Assembly (NCBI GenBank): GCA_037954235.1
Contig: JBBMOA010000003.1
Location: 7,255,453-7,319,452 of the forward strand
From: Aulostomus chinensis
Lineage: Eukaryota; Chordata; Actinopteri; Syngnathiformes; Aulostomidae
Direction of reading: 5' to 3'
DNA length: 64,000 bases
A program made the position numbers and the translations under genes. This document shows positions 43,797 through 55,009 of this stretch, one piece after another. Under the pieces are notes generated by a model. The model worked only from the letters and a program-made list of their open reading frames with translations. It did not search any database and was not told the DNA's origin. Numbering within the stretch: position 1 is the first letter of the stretch; the number at the start of each line of letters is the position of its first letter.

Positions 43797-46700
43797 AAAT
43801 GGGGGCAGCAGCCTCAGCAAGGAAGCCCAAACTGTCCTCTACCCCAGCCACTTCCACCAGCTCTTCCGGGGAATCCCAAGGCGTTCCCAGGCCAGCCGAG
43901 AGATATAATCCCTCCAGCGTGTCCTGGGTCAGCCTCGAGGCCTCCTCCCAGTTGGGCATGCCTGGAACACCTCCCGAGGGAGGCATCCTCACCAGATGCC
44001 CAAAACCACCTCAAATGACTCCTCTCAACATGGAGGAGCAGCGGCTCAACTCTGAGCCCCTCCCGAATGATTAAGCTTCTCACCCTATCGCTAAGGGAGA
44101 GCCCAGCCACCCTGCAGAGGAAACTCATTTCGGCCGCTTGTATTCGCGATTTCGTTCTTTCAGTCATGACCCAAAGCTCATGACCATAGGTAAGGGTAAG
44201 AACGTAGATTGACCGCTAAATCGAGAGCCTCGCCTTCTGGCTACGCTCCCTCTTCACCACAACGGACTAGTTTAGCACCCACATCATTGCGGATGCTGCC
44301 CCAATCCGCCTGTCAATCTCCTGCTCCATCCTACTCTCACTCGTGAACAAGACCCCGAGATACTTAAACTCCTCCACCTGAGGTAGGACCTCCCCTCTGA
44401 CCTGGAGTGGGCAAACCGCCCTTTTCCGGCTGAGGACCATGGCCTCAGACTTGGAGGTATTCATTCTCATCCCAGCCGCTTCACATTCGGCTGCGAACTG
44501 TCCCAGCAAGAGCTGGAGGTCGTGGCCTGATGGAGCTAAGAGGAGCACGTCATCGGCAAAAGCAGAGACGACACCCTCCCGCCACCAAACTCGACCCCCT
44601 CCACCACCCGGCTGCGCCTAGAAATTCTTTCCATAAATGTTATGAACAGAACCGGTGACAAAGGGCAGCCTTGGCGGAATCCAACCCTCACTGGGAACAA
44701 GTCCGACTTACTGCCGGTAACGAGGACCAGACTCTCGCTCCTCCAGTAGAAAGACCGAATGGGGCCACCCACCCCATACTCCCGGAGTACCCCCCACAAG
44801 ATGCGCCTACAAACACGGTCATAAGCCTTCTCCAGATCCACATAAAACACATGTGGACTAGTTGGGCAAACTCCCATGCCCCCTCCAGCACCCTAGCAAG
44901 GGTGAAGAGCTGATCCACGGTTCCACGGCCGGGACCGTTCACACTGCTCCTCCTCAATCTGAGGTTCGACTATCACCCTTACCTTCCTCTCCAGTACCCT
45001 GGCATAGATCTTACCAGGGAGGCTGAGGAGTGTGGTACCCCATTAGTTGGAATACACCCTCTAGTCCCCTTTCTTAAAGATGGGAACCACCACCCGGTCT
45101 TCCACTCCAAAGGCATCGCCCCCAATGTCCACGCAATGTTGCAGAGACGTGTCAACCAAGACAGCCCCACAACATACAGAGCCTTGAGATACCCAGGGCA
45201 GATCTCATCCACCCCCAGAGCTCTGCCACCACGGAGTTGCTTAATTGCCTCGGCGACTTCTTCCCTGGAGATTGGATGACGCACCCCCAAGCACTCCCCA
45301 AACTCTGTCTCCTCCATGGAGTACGTGTTGGTGGGATTGAGGAGTTCCTTAAAGTATTCCTTCCACCGCCCAATTATCTCCCCTGTTGACGTCAGCAGCC
45401 TCCCGTCCCCACTGTAAACAGTGTGGGCAAGTTGCCACCTTCCCCCCCTAAGGCGACGGACGGTTTGCCAGAAACTTTTCGGAGCCTACCGATAGTCATT
45501 CTCCATGGCCTCACCAAAATCCTCCCACGCCCGGGTTTTTGCCTTGGCAACTGCCATGGCTGCACACCGCTTGGCCTGCAGTACCAGTCGGCTGCCTCTG
45601 GAAACTGGCAGGCCAGCCATGCCCTGTAAGCCTCCTTCTTCAGCCTGATGGATCCCCTCACCTCTGGTGTCCACCAGTGGGTTCGAGGATTACCGCCACG
45701 ACTGGCCCCAGCAGCCTTACAGCCACAGCTCACAGCAGCCGCCTCGACAATGGCAGAGCGGAACATGGCCCATTCAGACTCAATGTCCCCCACCACACCC
45801 TGGATGTGGTCAAAGCTCTGCCGGAGGTGGGAGTTGAAGATCATTCTGACTGGTTCTTCCGTCAGGCGTTCCCAACAAACCCTCACTACTCATTTGGGCC
45901 TGCCGGGTCTGCGCGGTGTCTTCCCCTGCCACCTGATCCAACTCACCACCAGATGGTGATCAGTTGACAGCTCAGCTCCTCTCTTCACCCGAGTGTCCAG
46001 AACATGCGGTCGCAGGTCAAATGATATGACTATAAAATTGATCATGGACCTGCGACCTAGGATGTCCTGGTGCCACGTGCACTGGTGGGCATCCTTATGT
46101 TCGAACATGGTGTTAGTTGTGGACAAACTGCAGCTTGCACAGAAGTCCAATAACTGCACACCACCCGGGTTCAGGCCGGGCCTGCCGTTCCTCCCAATCA
46201 TGCCTTTCCAAGTCACGCTGTCATTGCCCACATGAGCATTAAAGTCTCCCAGTCGGACAATGGAGTCCCCAGTTGGGGCCCCATCCAGTACCCTTCCCAA
46301 GGACTCCAAAAAGGGTGGGTACTCTGAACTGGTGTTTGGCGCAGAAGTGCAGACCACCGTCGGGACCTGTTCCCCAACCCAGAAGCAACCTTACCATCCA
46401 CCGGGATGAACCCCAACGTACAGGCAGACAGTCTAGGGGCGACCAAAAAGCCCACCACCGCCCTGCGCCTCTCACCTGGAGCAACTCCGGCGAAAGAGAG
46501 AGTCCAACCCCTCTCAAGGACTTGGGTTCTGGACCCAGAGCTATGTGTCGAGGTGAGGCTGACTATATCTCGCCGGTAATGCTCAACCTCTTCCAGCAGC
46601 TCCAGCTCCTTCCCCACCAGAGAGCTAACGTTCCATGTCCCAAAAGCCAGCTTCCATGCCTGGGGTTCAGACAGCCAAGGCCCCCGCCTTGGACTGCCAC

Positions 46701-46945
46701 CCAAGCCACAATGCACTGGACCCTTCCAGTTCCTCCTAGGGTGGTGGGTCCAAGGGAGGACATGTTGGTGTGTCCTTTTCGGGCTAGGCCCGGCCACCAG
46801 GCGCTCGCCATCGAGCCCCTACCTTGGGCCTGGCTCCAGGACGGGGCCTCGGTGCCCCTCCAAGCTGGGTACACAAAACACTTTGTTGTTTCTCCATGAG
46901 GGGTCTGTTGAACCGTTCTTTGTCTGGCCCTTCGAGTGTTGGGTA
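43797..46945 (-). pseudogene. Rex3/RTE-like LINE copy 2 (nearly full-length, broken)
   Basis: The minus strand runs 5' to 3' from about 46945 to 43797. The apurinic endonuclease is in 46797-45890: 'AFGTWNVSSLVGKELELLEE', 'DIVSLTSTHSSGSRTQVLER', 'DSIVRLGDFNAHVGNDSVTW' and 'RVKRGAELSTDHHLVVSWIR'. RT blocks lie at 45317-44267: 'ISREEVAEAIKQLRGGRALG', 'FYVDLEKAYDRVCRRILWGV' (block A), 'VGFRQGCPLSPVLFITFMER' (block B), FADD reached by a frameshift near 44555 (block C), and 'PQVEEFKYLGVLFTSESRME'. The C-terminal 'MTERTKSRIQAAEMSFLCRV' and 'RSLIIREGLRVEPLLLHVER' lie at 44167-43814. At least five frameshifts or stops are present. Rex3 assignment rests on these motifs and is tentative. Confidence 0.8.
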
Positions 46946-47127
46946 AGCAGTATCAAGGAGGACGAGAATTGATCCAGATGAAAACACTTCAAAAAGAAAA
47001 AGGTCTTTTGTATTTGTTTTCATTTGCATTTGTCTTCAGCCTCATCTCAACATACATGTGCTGTGTGAGCATGAACGCTGGAAGTGGAGGGCTGGGGGGT
47101 GGGTTGCATTGAGAGGTCGAACATGCA

Positions 47128-47280
47128 ATGAAAAAAGCAAAAATTAGTACTCTACCAAGGCCAAGACCACATGAAGCGATGAATGTGATGTTTAATAACG
47201 GCACATACGCACGAATGCTGTTTGTTGATTTCAGCTCAGCATTCAACACTGTCATCACCTCCAAGTTAAACACTAAGCTG
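47128..47280 (+). pseudogene. L2/CR1-type LINE RT fragment (block A)
   Basis: 'MNVMFNNGTYARMLFVDFSS' followed by 'AFNTVITSKLNTKL' is RT block A (VDFSSAFNT) of the L2/CR1 group. It runs directly into the palindrome at 47281. The L2-like 3' tail at 50.0 kb may be the other side of the same copy. Confidence 0.7.
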
Positions 47281-47388
47281 TATCTCAATGGTCTGTATAT
47301 TACCTATAATCTGTTTATATCTCCATATCATTTGTATATTTGTATATATATACAGTTTATATAAGTTGTGGTGTGTGTGTATGTGTGT

Positions 47389-47419
<31 letters not shown>

Positions 47420-47528
47420 CAAACATACACACACACACCACAACTTATATAAACTGTATATATATACAAATATACAAATGATATGGAGATATAAACAGAT
47501 TATAGGTAATATACAGACCATTGAGATA
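47281..47528. repeat. 248-bp palindrome with about 100-bp perfect arms
   Basis: The arm 47281-47380 ('tatctcaatggtctgtatat' onward) is repeated as exact reverse complement at 47429-47528 ('...atacagaccattgagata'). The arms are separated by about 48 bases of TG/TA-rich sequence. The arm sequence resembles L2 3' untranslated sequence. The ATG of the 757-codon ORF overlaps its right edge. Confidence 0.92.
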
Positions 47529-49801
47529 TGACATGTTCAACATACACTGCGCCTGACTTTGTAGATCCGAAGGAACAGAACTCCAACTTGATCGGCCAAT
47601 TTAGGAGCATCACGCTTTTAAATGTGGAAGGGAAAATCTTCATTTCCATCATGGCCAAGAGGTTGACCAGCTACCTCACGAGTAACAGCTACATAGACAC
47701 CAGCTGTCAGAAGGCCGCCGTCCCAGGATTCCCAGGGTGCGTGGAGCACTCAGCCGTGATTTGGGAGCAAATCCAAAGGGCAAGGAGAGAGAAGAGCAAC
47801 CTCCATGTTGTGTGGCTGGATCTCGCCAACGCTTACGGGTCCGTCCCGCACCAACTGATAAGCTTCGCCTTGGACTTCTTCCACACGCCTGACTGCATCA
47901 AAGACCTGGTGGCCAAGTACTTTGCAGACCTGCAGATGTGCTGTGCCCACCAGGACTTCACCACGGGATGGCAGCAGCTTGAAGTGGGCATAGCGATGGG
48001 ATGTTCCATCTCTCCCATCCTGTTCATTGCGGCCTTCGAGATCATCCTCATCGGGGCGAGGAAGACGGTCAGAGGAGTAAAGCTGCCATCTGGTCAAAGG
48101 CTACCACCGCTGCGAGGCTTTATGGACGACGTCACCACCATCCTCCAGACAGCAGCGTGTACAACAAGACTGCTGAAGAGGATTGACGAGCTTGTAGGCT
48201 GGGCGAGAATGAAGGTCAAGCCATCCAAGTCCCGAAGCCTGTCCCTCAGGAAAGGGGTCAGGAACGACCACACCATCTTCACTGCGGGTGGAGAGGAGAT
48301 CCCGCTGCTATCGAAGCAACCCATCCGTAGCCTGGGGCGCTCCTACACAGCTGAGCTCTCTGACAGGCAGGCGGGAGAGGCTGTGAAGAAGCAGCTCGCA
48401 GATGGCCTGTCCAGGATCCATCGGAGCCAGCTCCCAGGCAAATACAAGGTATGGTGCTACCAGCACATACTCTACCATCGGGTAATGTGGCTGCTGAAGG
48501 TGTGCGAGGTTCCTTCTTCATTTGCAAACAAGCTGGACCAACTGGCAAACTCCTTTATTAGGAAGTGGCTGGGGCTGCCAAGATGCCTCTCAGATGTGGG
48601 CCTCTTCGGTCGGACCTCACTCCAACTGCCGCTGCACTCCATCAGCCTGGGTTATAAGAAGGAGAAGGCCCGGATGGTGTTGGAGTTGAGAGAATCCTCC
48701 AACCACCTGGTCAGGGCAGCGGGAACCCAAGTGCGAACAGGAAGGAGGTGGAGAGCAGAGGAAGAGGTCGACCAGGCAATTGGCAGGCTAAAGCTTCGCG
48801 AGGTGGTCGGCAGGGTCCAAGTGGGTCGAGCAGATCTTGGTCGGAGCAAGACCCCCCTCTTCTGGTCTAAGGCCTCCAAGCGGGAGAGAAAAGCCATTGT
48901 GGTGACGGAAGTGGCAAGGTCTGAGCAGGAACGCTATACCATCAAAACAGTGTCCCAGAGCAGACAGGGAGGCTGGACAACATGGGAAGGTGTCATAGAC
49001 AGGCCTATGATGTGGCCCGACCTGTGGAAGACCCCTCTAGCCAGGCTCAGCTTTCTGATCCGAGGAACCTACAACACGCTACCTTGCCCCCAAAATCTCC
49101 ACCTGTGGTTCGGCACTGAAGAGATCTGCCCCCTCTGTAACACCATGAATGCTAGCCTCCAGCACATCCTCTCGGGCTGCAAGACGGCGCTGTCCCAAGG
49201 CCGCTACAGATGGCGGCACGATGCTGTCCTGAAGAAACTGGCAGAGGTAGCGGAATCATGCAGACGGGAAGCGAACAGCCGGCCAGCTACCCCAGCAAGA
49301 CACACCATCCAGTTTGCAAGGGCTGGCGAGAACATCAATGCCCCCCGCCCATCAAACATGGGAAGGCTCCCCTCACCTGGCAGCGAGTGGAGTATGAGAG
49401 TCGACCTCGGAGGGCAACTGCAGTTCCCCAGGGAGATCGCCAAAACATCACTGCAGCCAGACATGGTGCTGTGGTCTGCGGCCAGCAAGGCGGTCCTCTT
49501 GGTGGAGCTCACTGTCCCATGGGAGGAGGGACTAGAAGCCGCACATGAGAGGAAAAGGGCAAAGTATTCAGACCTGGCAGCGGAGTGCAGGGAGGCGGGC
49601 TGGAAAGCCACTATATGCCCTGTTGAGGTGGGGTGCAGGGGCTTTGTGGGCTCTTCAACCTCTCGCCTGCTCAGAGATCTGGGGTGCACAGGGGCCGGCC
49701 ACCGGAGAGCATCAAAGGAGCTGGCGGAGGAGGCAGAGAAAGGCAGCTTCTGGTTGTGGCTGTGGAGGAAGGATAGGAGCTGGGGGCCAAGTAACACCTA
49801 G
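47528..49801 (+). CDS. RLE-type (R2/Hero-like) LINE polyprotein, uninterrupted 757 codons, 5'-truncated
   Basis: This is the C-terminal two thirds of a non-LTR retrotransposon protein with no stop or frameshift. It enters inside the RT: 'LIGQFRSITLLNVEGKIFIS' at residues 20-40, 'HVVWLDLANAYGSVPHQLIS' (block A, first catalytic Asp, about 95-115), 'LEVGIAMGCSISPILFIAAF' (block B), and 'LPPLRGFMDDVTTILQTAAC' (block C with the catalytic DD as MDD, about 195-215). The thumb region has 'KVKPSKSRSLSLRKGVRN'. A zinc knuckle follows at about 535-555 ('EEICPLCNTMNASLQHILSG' then C; C-x2-C, H, C). The C-terminus has a restriction-like endonuclease signature 'SLQPDMVLWSAASKAVLLVE' and 'RKRAKYSDL' (PD...E...K). 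The ATG at 47528 is inherited from flanking sequence and not the original start. The missing N-terminus would include zinc fingers and the first RT blocks, so the copy is probably immobile. It is the best-preserved ORF in the window. Confidence 0.85.
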   Translation: MTCSTYTAPDFVDPKEQNSNLIGQFRSITLLNVEGKIFISIMAKRLTSYLTSNSYIDTSCQKAAVPGFPGCVEHSAVIWEQIQRARREKSNLHVVWLDLANAYGSVPHQLISFALDFFHTPDCIKDLVAKYFADLQMCCAHQDFTTGWQQLEVGIAMGCSISPILFIAAFEIILIGARKTVRGVKLPSGQRLPPLRGFMDDVTTILQTAACTTRLLKRIDELVGWARMKVKPSKSRSLSLRKGVRNDHTIFTAGGEEIPLLSKQPIRSLGRSYTAELSDRQAGEAVKKQLADGLSRIHRSQLPGKYKVWCYQHILYHRVMWLLKVCEVPSSFANKLDQLANSFIRKWLGLPRCLSDVGLFGRTSLQLPLHSISLGYKKEKARMVLELRESSNHLVRAAGTQVRTGRRWRAEEEVDQAIGRLKLREVVGRVQVGRADLGRSKTPLFWSKASKRERKAIVVTEVARSEQERYTIKTVSQSRQGGWTTWEGVIDRPMMWPDLWKTPLARLSFLIRGTYNTLPCPQNLHLWFGTEEICPLCNTMNASLQHILSGCKTALSQGRYRWRHDAVLKKLAEVAESCRREANSRPATPARHTIQFARAGENINAPRPSNMGRLPSPGSEWSMRVDLGGQLQFPREIAKTSLQPDMVLWSAASKAVLLVELTVPWEEGLEAAHERKRAKYSDLAAECREAGWKATICPVEVGCRGFVGSSTSRLLRDLGCTGAGHRRASKELAEEAEKGSFWLWLWRKDRSWGPSNT

Positions 49802-50004
49802 GGCATCAGTGGGGTTGGCAGGGAGAATTCCCAGCCATCGCTCCGCCACCGGTCGATGTCCTGGGGTTAAAGGAGCGAAACATCAATGACCGGTGGTCCC
49901 CAGCTGATGACCCAGTTTGGCCCAAAGTGTTCAGAGCATTCCGAAGGCGCCAGAGGAGGTGCGTCAGGCAGAAATGCCCGGCAGGAATACCACCAATCCT
50001 GTAT
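49802..50004 (+). other. Probable 3' untranslated region of the RLE-type LINE
   Basis: GC-rich sequence ('gccatcgctccgccaccggt', 'cattccgaaggcgccagagg') continues the composition of the ORF for about 200 bases. It then gives way abruptly to AT-rich L2-like sequence near 50005. Confidence 0.55.
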
Positions 50005-50258
50005 TTCCAATTTAACCTGTAGAATGTACTATATTAATAATTGTAGCATACCATTAATCATTCCCCCCATTTATACTCAGTTATTTGCACATTATTGTGT
50101 ATATCAGTAAATCACTGTGATCACTTTTATACATAGCATGGATTCTTGTGCTTTCTTCACTTCTGGTGAGATGCCAAACCTCATTTCGTTACCCTGTACT
50201 TGGATATTTGTAATGACAATAAAGTTGAATCTCATCTCATCTCATCTCTTTATATCAA
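50005..50258 (+). repeat. L2-type LINE 3' tail
   Basis: 'Ctcatttcgttaccctgtac', 'ttgtaatgacaataaagttg' and a terminal (ATCTC)n run (ctcatctcatctcatctc) are the typical 3' end of fish L2-like LINEs. Confidence 0.7.
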
Positions 50259-51737
50259 CTCACCCACAAGGATGTTTATGAATCATTTATCATTTAATAT
50301 TCAATTGAGAATCTAAAGTCAAACAGACTCATTATTTATTTATAAATGTGATACAAAAGCTAAAAACAAAGAATGCTCCGTGTTTTTAACTTTTTGTTTT
50401 TGTAAAATACACATTCAAGTGACCACACATCCAGAAACAGGTGGGAAAACACAAGACCAGGGAAGGAGCTGATTGGGAAAGAAATAAACTGATGAGACAC
50501 TGGTGATTAATTAAAAAAAGACAGGAAAACTGAAAGGCAGGAAATGTCAAGCACAAGAAGACACATGAGGGCAGAGCTGTCAAAATGAAGCAAACACTGA
50601 CCAGAGTGAACAAAAACACAAGGAGAAACACACACTAGAAAAGCACTAATGAAAAACAAGAAACACAACTTAGAGTCCAAAACTCGATGTCCATAACTAA
50701 TAGCGCGCACAGCCCAAACAGGAATGTGACATGTTTCTACTCTATGGAGAGAATAGGAGCTTATTCTGCTACCTTCAACTCTGTCACACTGATGCAATAC
50801 AAGGGTTAGCCCTCACTAGAAGACAAGTAGATCCAACATGAGACAATATCACTCTGTCATTGGCAGCGATACATATCTGTCTGTTCTAAAACATCCATGA
50901 TGCTTCATTTCAAAATGTCAAACAAAGCAACTTGCAATAGGGTGTAGTTTTGAGCTACGGTGGGTATATATTTAGTTGGACACAGTTTGAGTCAGTCCCA
51001 TCTACCATCAGGCTGCACGTTTTCAGAAAAATGTCCTAAAATCAAATCTGCATTCAGTGGGTCTTGCCTTTCCACCTCCATCCTTGCATTCGTACCAGAA
51101 AACTCAGCCCTGTTCAGATCTGCAGCCTGTGAAGAAGCAACAGCATTAATCCACCATCATGTGCATCCCTGCTCAGTTTCATTAGTTATGACTGGGCAAT
51201 GTCCAAAGAGACTTCATTTTATGTGCCTTCAAAATGAAACTTTTTCCTGCTCCAAAATAATTTCTACATCAGCAAGACATCCGACCAGGCGATAAATGAC
51301 ACTTCTGCACCTCCAAGCTGATGCAACAGATAGAGTATGATTAAGGGATGATGAACGGAAATTCAAGATGATGGTGGTAGATGATCTGCAGGGAGAAAAG
51401 TGACATCCATAACCTCTATAATCGTGTCTGTGGCGCAGCAGGGAGGCTGGGTTTCAGCTGGCTCAGTGAATAGACAGTTTAATCGCCCAAATCAAAATCG
51501 CTTAAAGAGGCCCTCCACGCCTGTCCTGAAAGGACTGGGAAGGAGAAGCAAGGTAAGCCGCCACTTCATTGTAGCCACTGCACATCCAGCCTCCTCTCTA
51601 TTCACCCGCAATCTAACCACTTGAATACCATCTGCGTACTGGCTGGATAGAGAGGGGTCGGTGCTGGGGCAGCTGAGCAGCCAATTTCACCACTTTAAAA
51701 TCTTTCCAAGTACCAGCTCTCTTCCTCGGTCACACAC

Positions 51738-51797
<60 letters not shown>

Positions 51798-52858
51798 CGG
51801 GGTAACTCAAATCTGGTAATCACCGCAGCAGCACTTAGAAGCCAGGCCGAGGGAGTCTGTCAGTAAAAGGGGCGAGCGGGGGCCAGTCTCAAAGTTTAGA
51901 TCAAATCAGATGACAGGCCCACCCCTGTTTTTTTTCAGTCTCTGTTAAGATTGGCCAAACAGCCTTTGTCCGATCAGTTTTGAGCTGTTACAGTCACATT
52001 CTCCTCCATACTGATGGCTGCTGTTTGAAACATGAACACAGAAAATGTTGAGCTGATCAAAGTCTTTGCTGGCGCTCTGTTTCTCTGCCTGTCTATCTCC
52101 CTCCATCGCTCCCTCTGCTGCTGTGATGTGTGCTTCTGTGTGAGTGTTGAGTGTGTGTGCTCCTACAGACAACCAAAAAGGAGGGCCAGTGGAGTGATGC
52201 TCCTGGGGCTCGGACTTGATCAAAGCAGAGTCTGTCAAGTTGCAGGTACACAAACAAGCAGTCTGCATGCACACACACTCAAACACACACAAACACACTC
52301 TCACACACACACACAAACACACACTCTGCACTGAACAGAGAGGGAGAGACATTGATGCACAGTGGGAGGACAGGGTTTGGGGAGAGCTGCAGAGATCAGA
52401 AAGTATCACTCTGTCTTAAATCGGGGTTATGTGGAGGTCAGTAAGCTCTACTCCGCATTCACCTCAGTATGGGAGAGCAAGAGTGAGGGGGTACATGAAA
52501 TGAAAATCTGCAATTTTCTAACAGAGAGGAAGTGATGACAACTGCTGCTTATTGAAAAGACTGGCAGAACTTTCTCTATCAGTTTTTATAATTAGACTGA
52601 CCTTACCAGCTTGTCAGTACTTCTTGGATTATCGCTTGGATGCTGATTTGTCAGGTTTTGAGGGAATATATTTTCTCTACAACTATCATTGTGATTTAGG
52701 TGACCGCTTCATTTATGGTTAATCAAGCATCAGGACTGCTACATAGTGTGTGATGGTCCTATCAGTGAGGACCCTCAAGAAGAGCTTAACTGATAAAGCT
52801 GTTGACTAGACCTCTGCAGCAGCAGGGCTGGCTCGAAGATAGTTAACATCTCCACATG
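50259..52858. other. No recognisable gene; CA repeats
   Basis: This contains (CA)n at 51739-51796 and a CA-rich array at 52262-52325. The ORF opposite the latter is composition-driven. No domain, splice structure or element end was recognised. Confidence 0.5.
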
Positions 52859-52866
52859 TGTTAAAG

Positions 52867-53023
52867 CAAGGGTGGGCAAATATGTGCCATGGAGTGAACC
52901 ACTGATTAACACACCTTCAGCCACAGGAGAGTGTTAATCAGTGGAATCACCAGTTAAAGTGTTTGGTTGGAAGGAAAACCTGCATACACATGGTCCTCCA
53001 TGGCACATGATTGCCCACCCCTG
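52867..53023. mobile_element. 157-bp hAT MITE with 8-bp target duplication
   Basis: The left end CAAGGGTGGGCAAATATGTG and the reverse complement of the right end CAGGGGTGGGCAATCATGTG continue as 'ccatgga' on both sides: a 27-bp terminal inverted repeat with three differences. Both sides carry the perfect 8-bp direct repeat TGTTAAAG (52859-52866 and 53024-53031). There is no coding capacity, so it was mobilised by a hAT transposase supplied elsewhere. Confidence 0.95.
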
Positions 53024-53031
53024 TGTTAAAG

Positions 53032-54248
53032 GGACAATTTGAAAGAATCTATAATACTCAAGAGGTGATCGTGAATTACTGTAGTGCAATTTCTGCTGCT
53101 TAATCAGTCAGTGGCCATCGTTGAGTGCTAGACTGAATTGACTGGAAAATCTAGTTTATGCTATGGCTTATACTTTAGCGGTTATTCTTTTTTCTTATCA
53201 TGGAGGTAGACAACCCAGCTTTCTGTTAATATATTGCTTCTTACTGGTTACCTCGCTACTCTTCTGTCTGTATGTTTTTAGTCCTATAGGGAGCTGAAGA
53301 ACCAGAACATCAAAAGTTTGACTCATGTTCATACCACTGTCATGTTAGCAATATAGCATCACTCAGGTAAATTTGTTTGCTGTTTGTTGCTGGGTCGTTT
53401 GGGTACAGTGGGTTTAACTCTATCTCTTTTTGATGAAAATAGAAACCTGCTGCTATAACTACGGCAACCCAAAGACAGTCAAGACAATGAGCTGACAACC
53501 AGAAATGCTCCATCAAATTGTTTTATATTATCACAATTCCAATTTACTTCCACCATGACCATTTTGTTCCCAAAAATTGTTATGGAATTCGGTTGTTAGG
53601 CTTTTAAATTCAAAGTGGCATCTGATTTGAACCTGGTCAGTTTTAACTGATCTATTGGATTTTTTTTTAGGATTCCACTATGTTTACACCTGAAAGCTAA
53701 TTGTGTCTATTATTAATAATAGTCACAATTAGCTATAATCAATAAATCGTTAGCGGGATGTCGGGAGGTTTAGGGTGGTGAGTATGTGGGTGCTGTAATT
53801 ACATGTGTCTGTAACTGGAGGTCAACTCTGTTGTATTTTAAAACATGAAGCATTACATGTAGCAGAGAGCCATGGGTGGGGGGGGGGCAGGAAAATGAGA
53901 ACGTCCCTGACGCCCCTGTAAGAATGAACAATTGAGATATCTAATAAGTTGTTTGAAGCTGTGGGGCAGGAGAACAGATAACAGCTCGATAAGGCCTCTT
54001 CTCGCTCATCCTCACCTGCTAATTAGCTTCTTGCTTTGTGTGTGTGTGTGTCAGTGGTGTATGTGTGTTTGTCTGTGAATGTGCACTGAGAGGTATTATC
54101 TATTTAAAAAGCTTTGAAGGAAGAGAAAGGCACCTGCATCAATCATAATTATTTTCCTCCGACTGAAATTAGCTAAAGAGAGAAACACACGAGCAACGAT
54201 GGGAGGTCAATGTGAAGGAGAGGGGTGTGTGTTTGTGTGTGTGTGTGA

Positions 54249-54292
<44 letters not shown>

Positions 54293-54298
54293 TAGATT

Positions 54299-54347
<49 letters not shown>

Positions 54348-54524
54348 TGATGAGGTAAATCGATAAATATCACTCCAGCTGATTGGACCTAATTATAGAT
54401 ACAGAGAGGAATTCTGGATGAGACTGAATGAAACTGAATTGGCTATGTTGTCAGAGCCAATTAGACTGCTGTATTATTACAGCAGAGAGAAAACACACAG
54501 ATTAGATTACGTTTGCGCCTATGT

Positions 54525-54563
<39 letters not shown>

Positions 54564-54757
54564 GTGTATGTAGTTGTGTGTGTGTGTGTGTGTGTGTGTT
54601 TGTTCATATCAGAGTGATGATGCTTCCAAGGAAAACATGGGCAGGCGAGTGTAACAGCTCTCCTGTGGTGTGATAACCTGTGCTACAACAACATTGATAA
54701 CCACTCCCAGCTTATCATGTACACACAAGCAATCCCACATACACAAATACACACACA

Positions 54758-54795
<38 letters not shown>

Positions 54796-54940
54796 TGTAC
54801 ACACACTGAGAGTCTCTTCGCACAGTGCTCCAGCTGTCAGCTGCTGGTCATGCAGCTGAAGATATCTCACTAACACAATTTCAACAGCATCTGGAGTTAT
54901 TGTGGGATTTGTATTTTGAAAATATGTGTGACAATGATGG

Positions 54941-55000
<60 letters not shown>
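53032..55000. other. No recognisable gene; dense microsatellites
   Basis: Arrays: GT/GA/GATA compound 54232-54345, (GT)n in two blocks 54529-54600, (CA)n 54757-54790, (GT)n 54946-54999. A G-run lies near 53877-53887. There is no coding similarity. Confidence 0.55.
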
Positions 55001-55009
55001 CTTGCTAAT

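Noticed and set aside
52032..52409. ORFs of 100-154 codons on both strands at a CA-rich array
   Set aside because: They are driven by the CA/GT repeat and have no domain or splice context.
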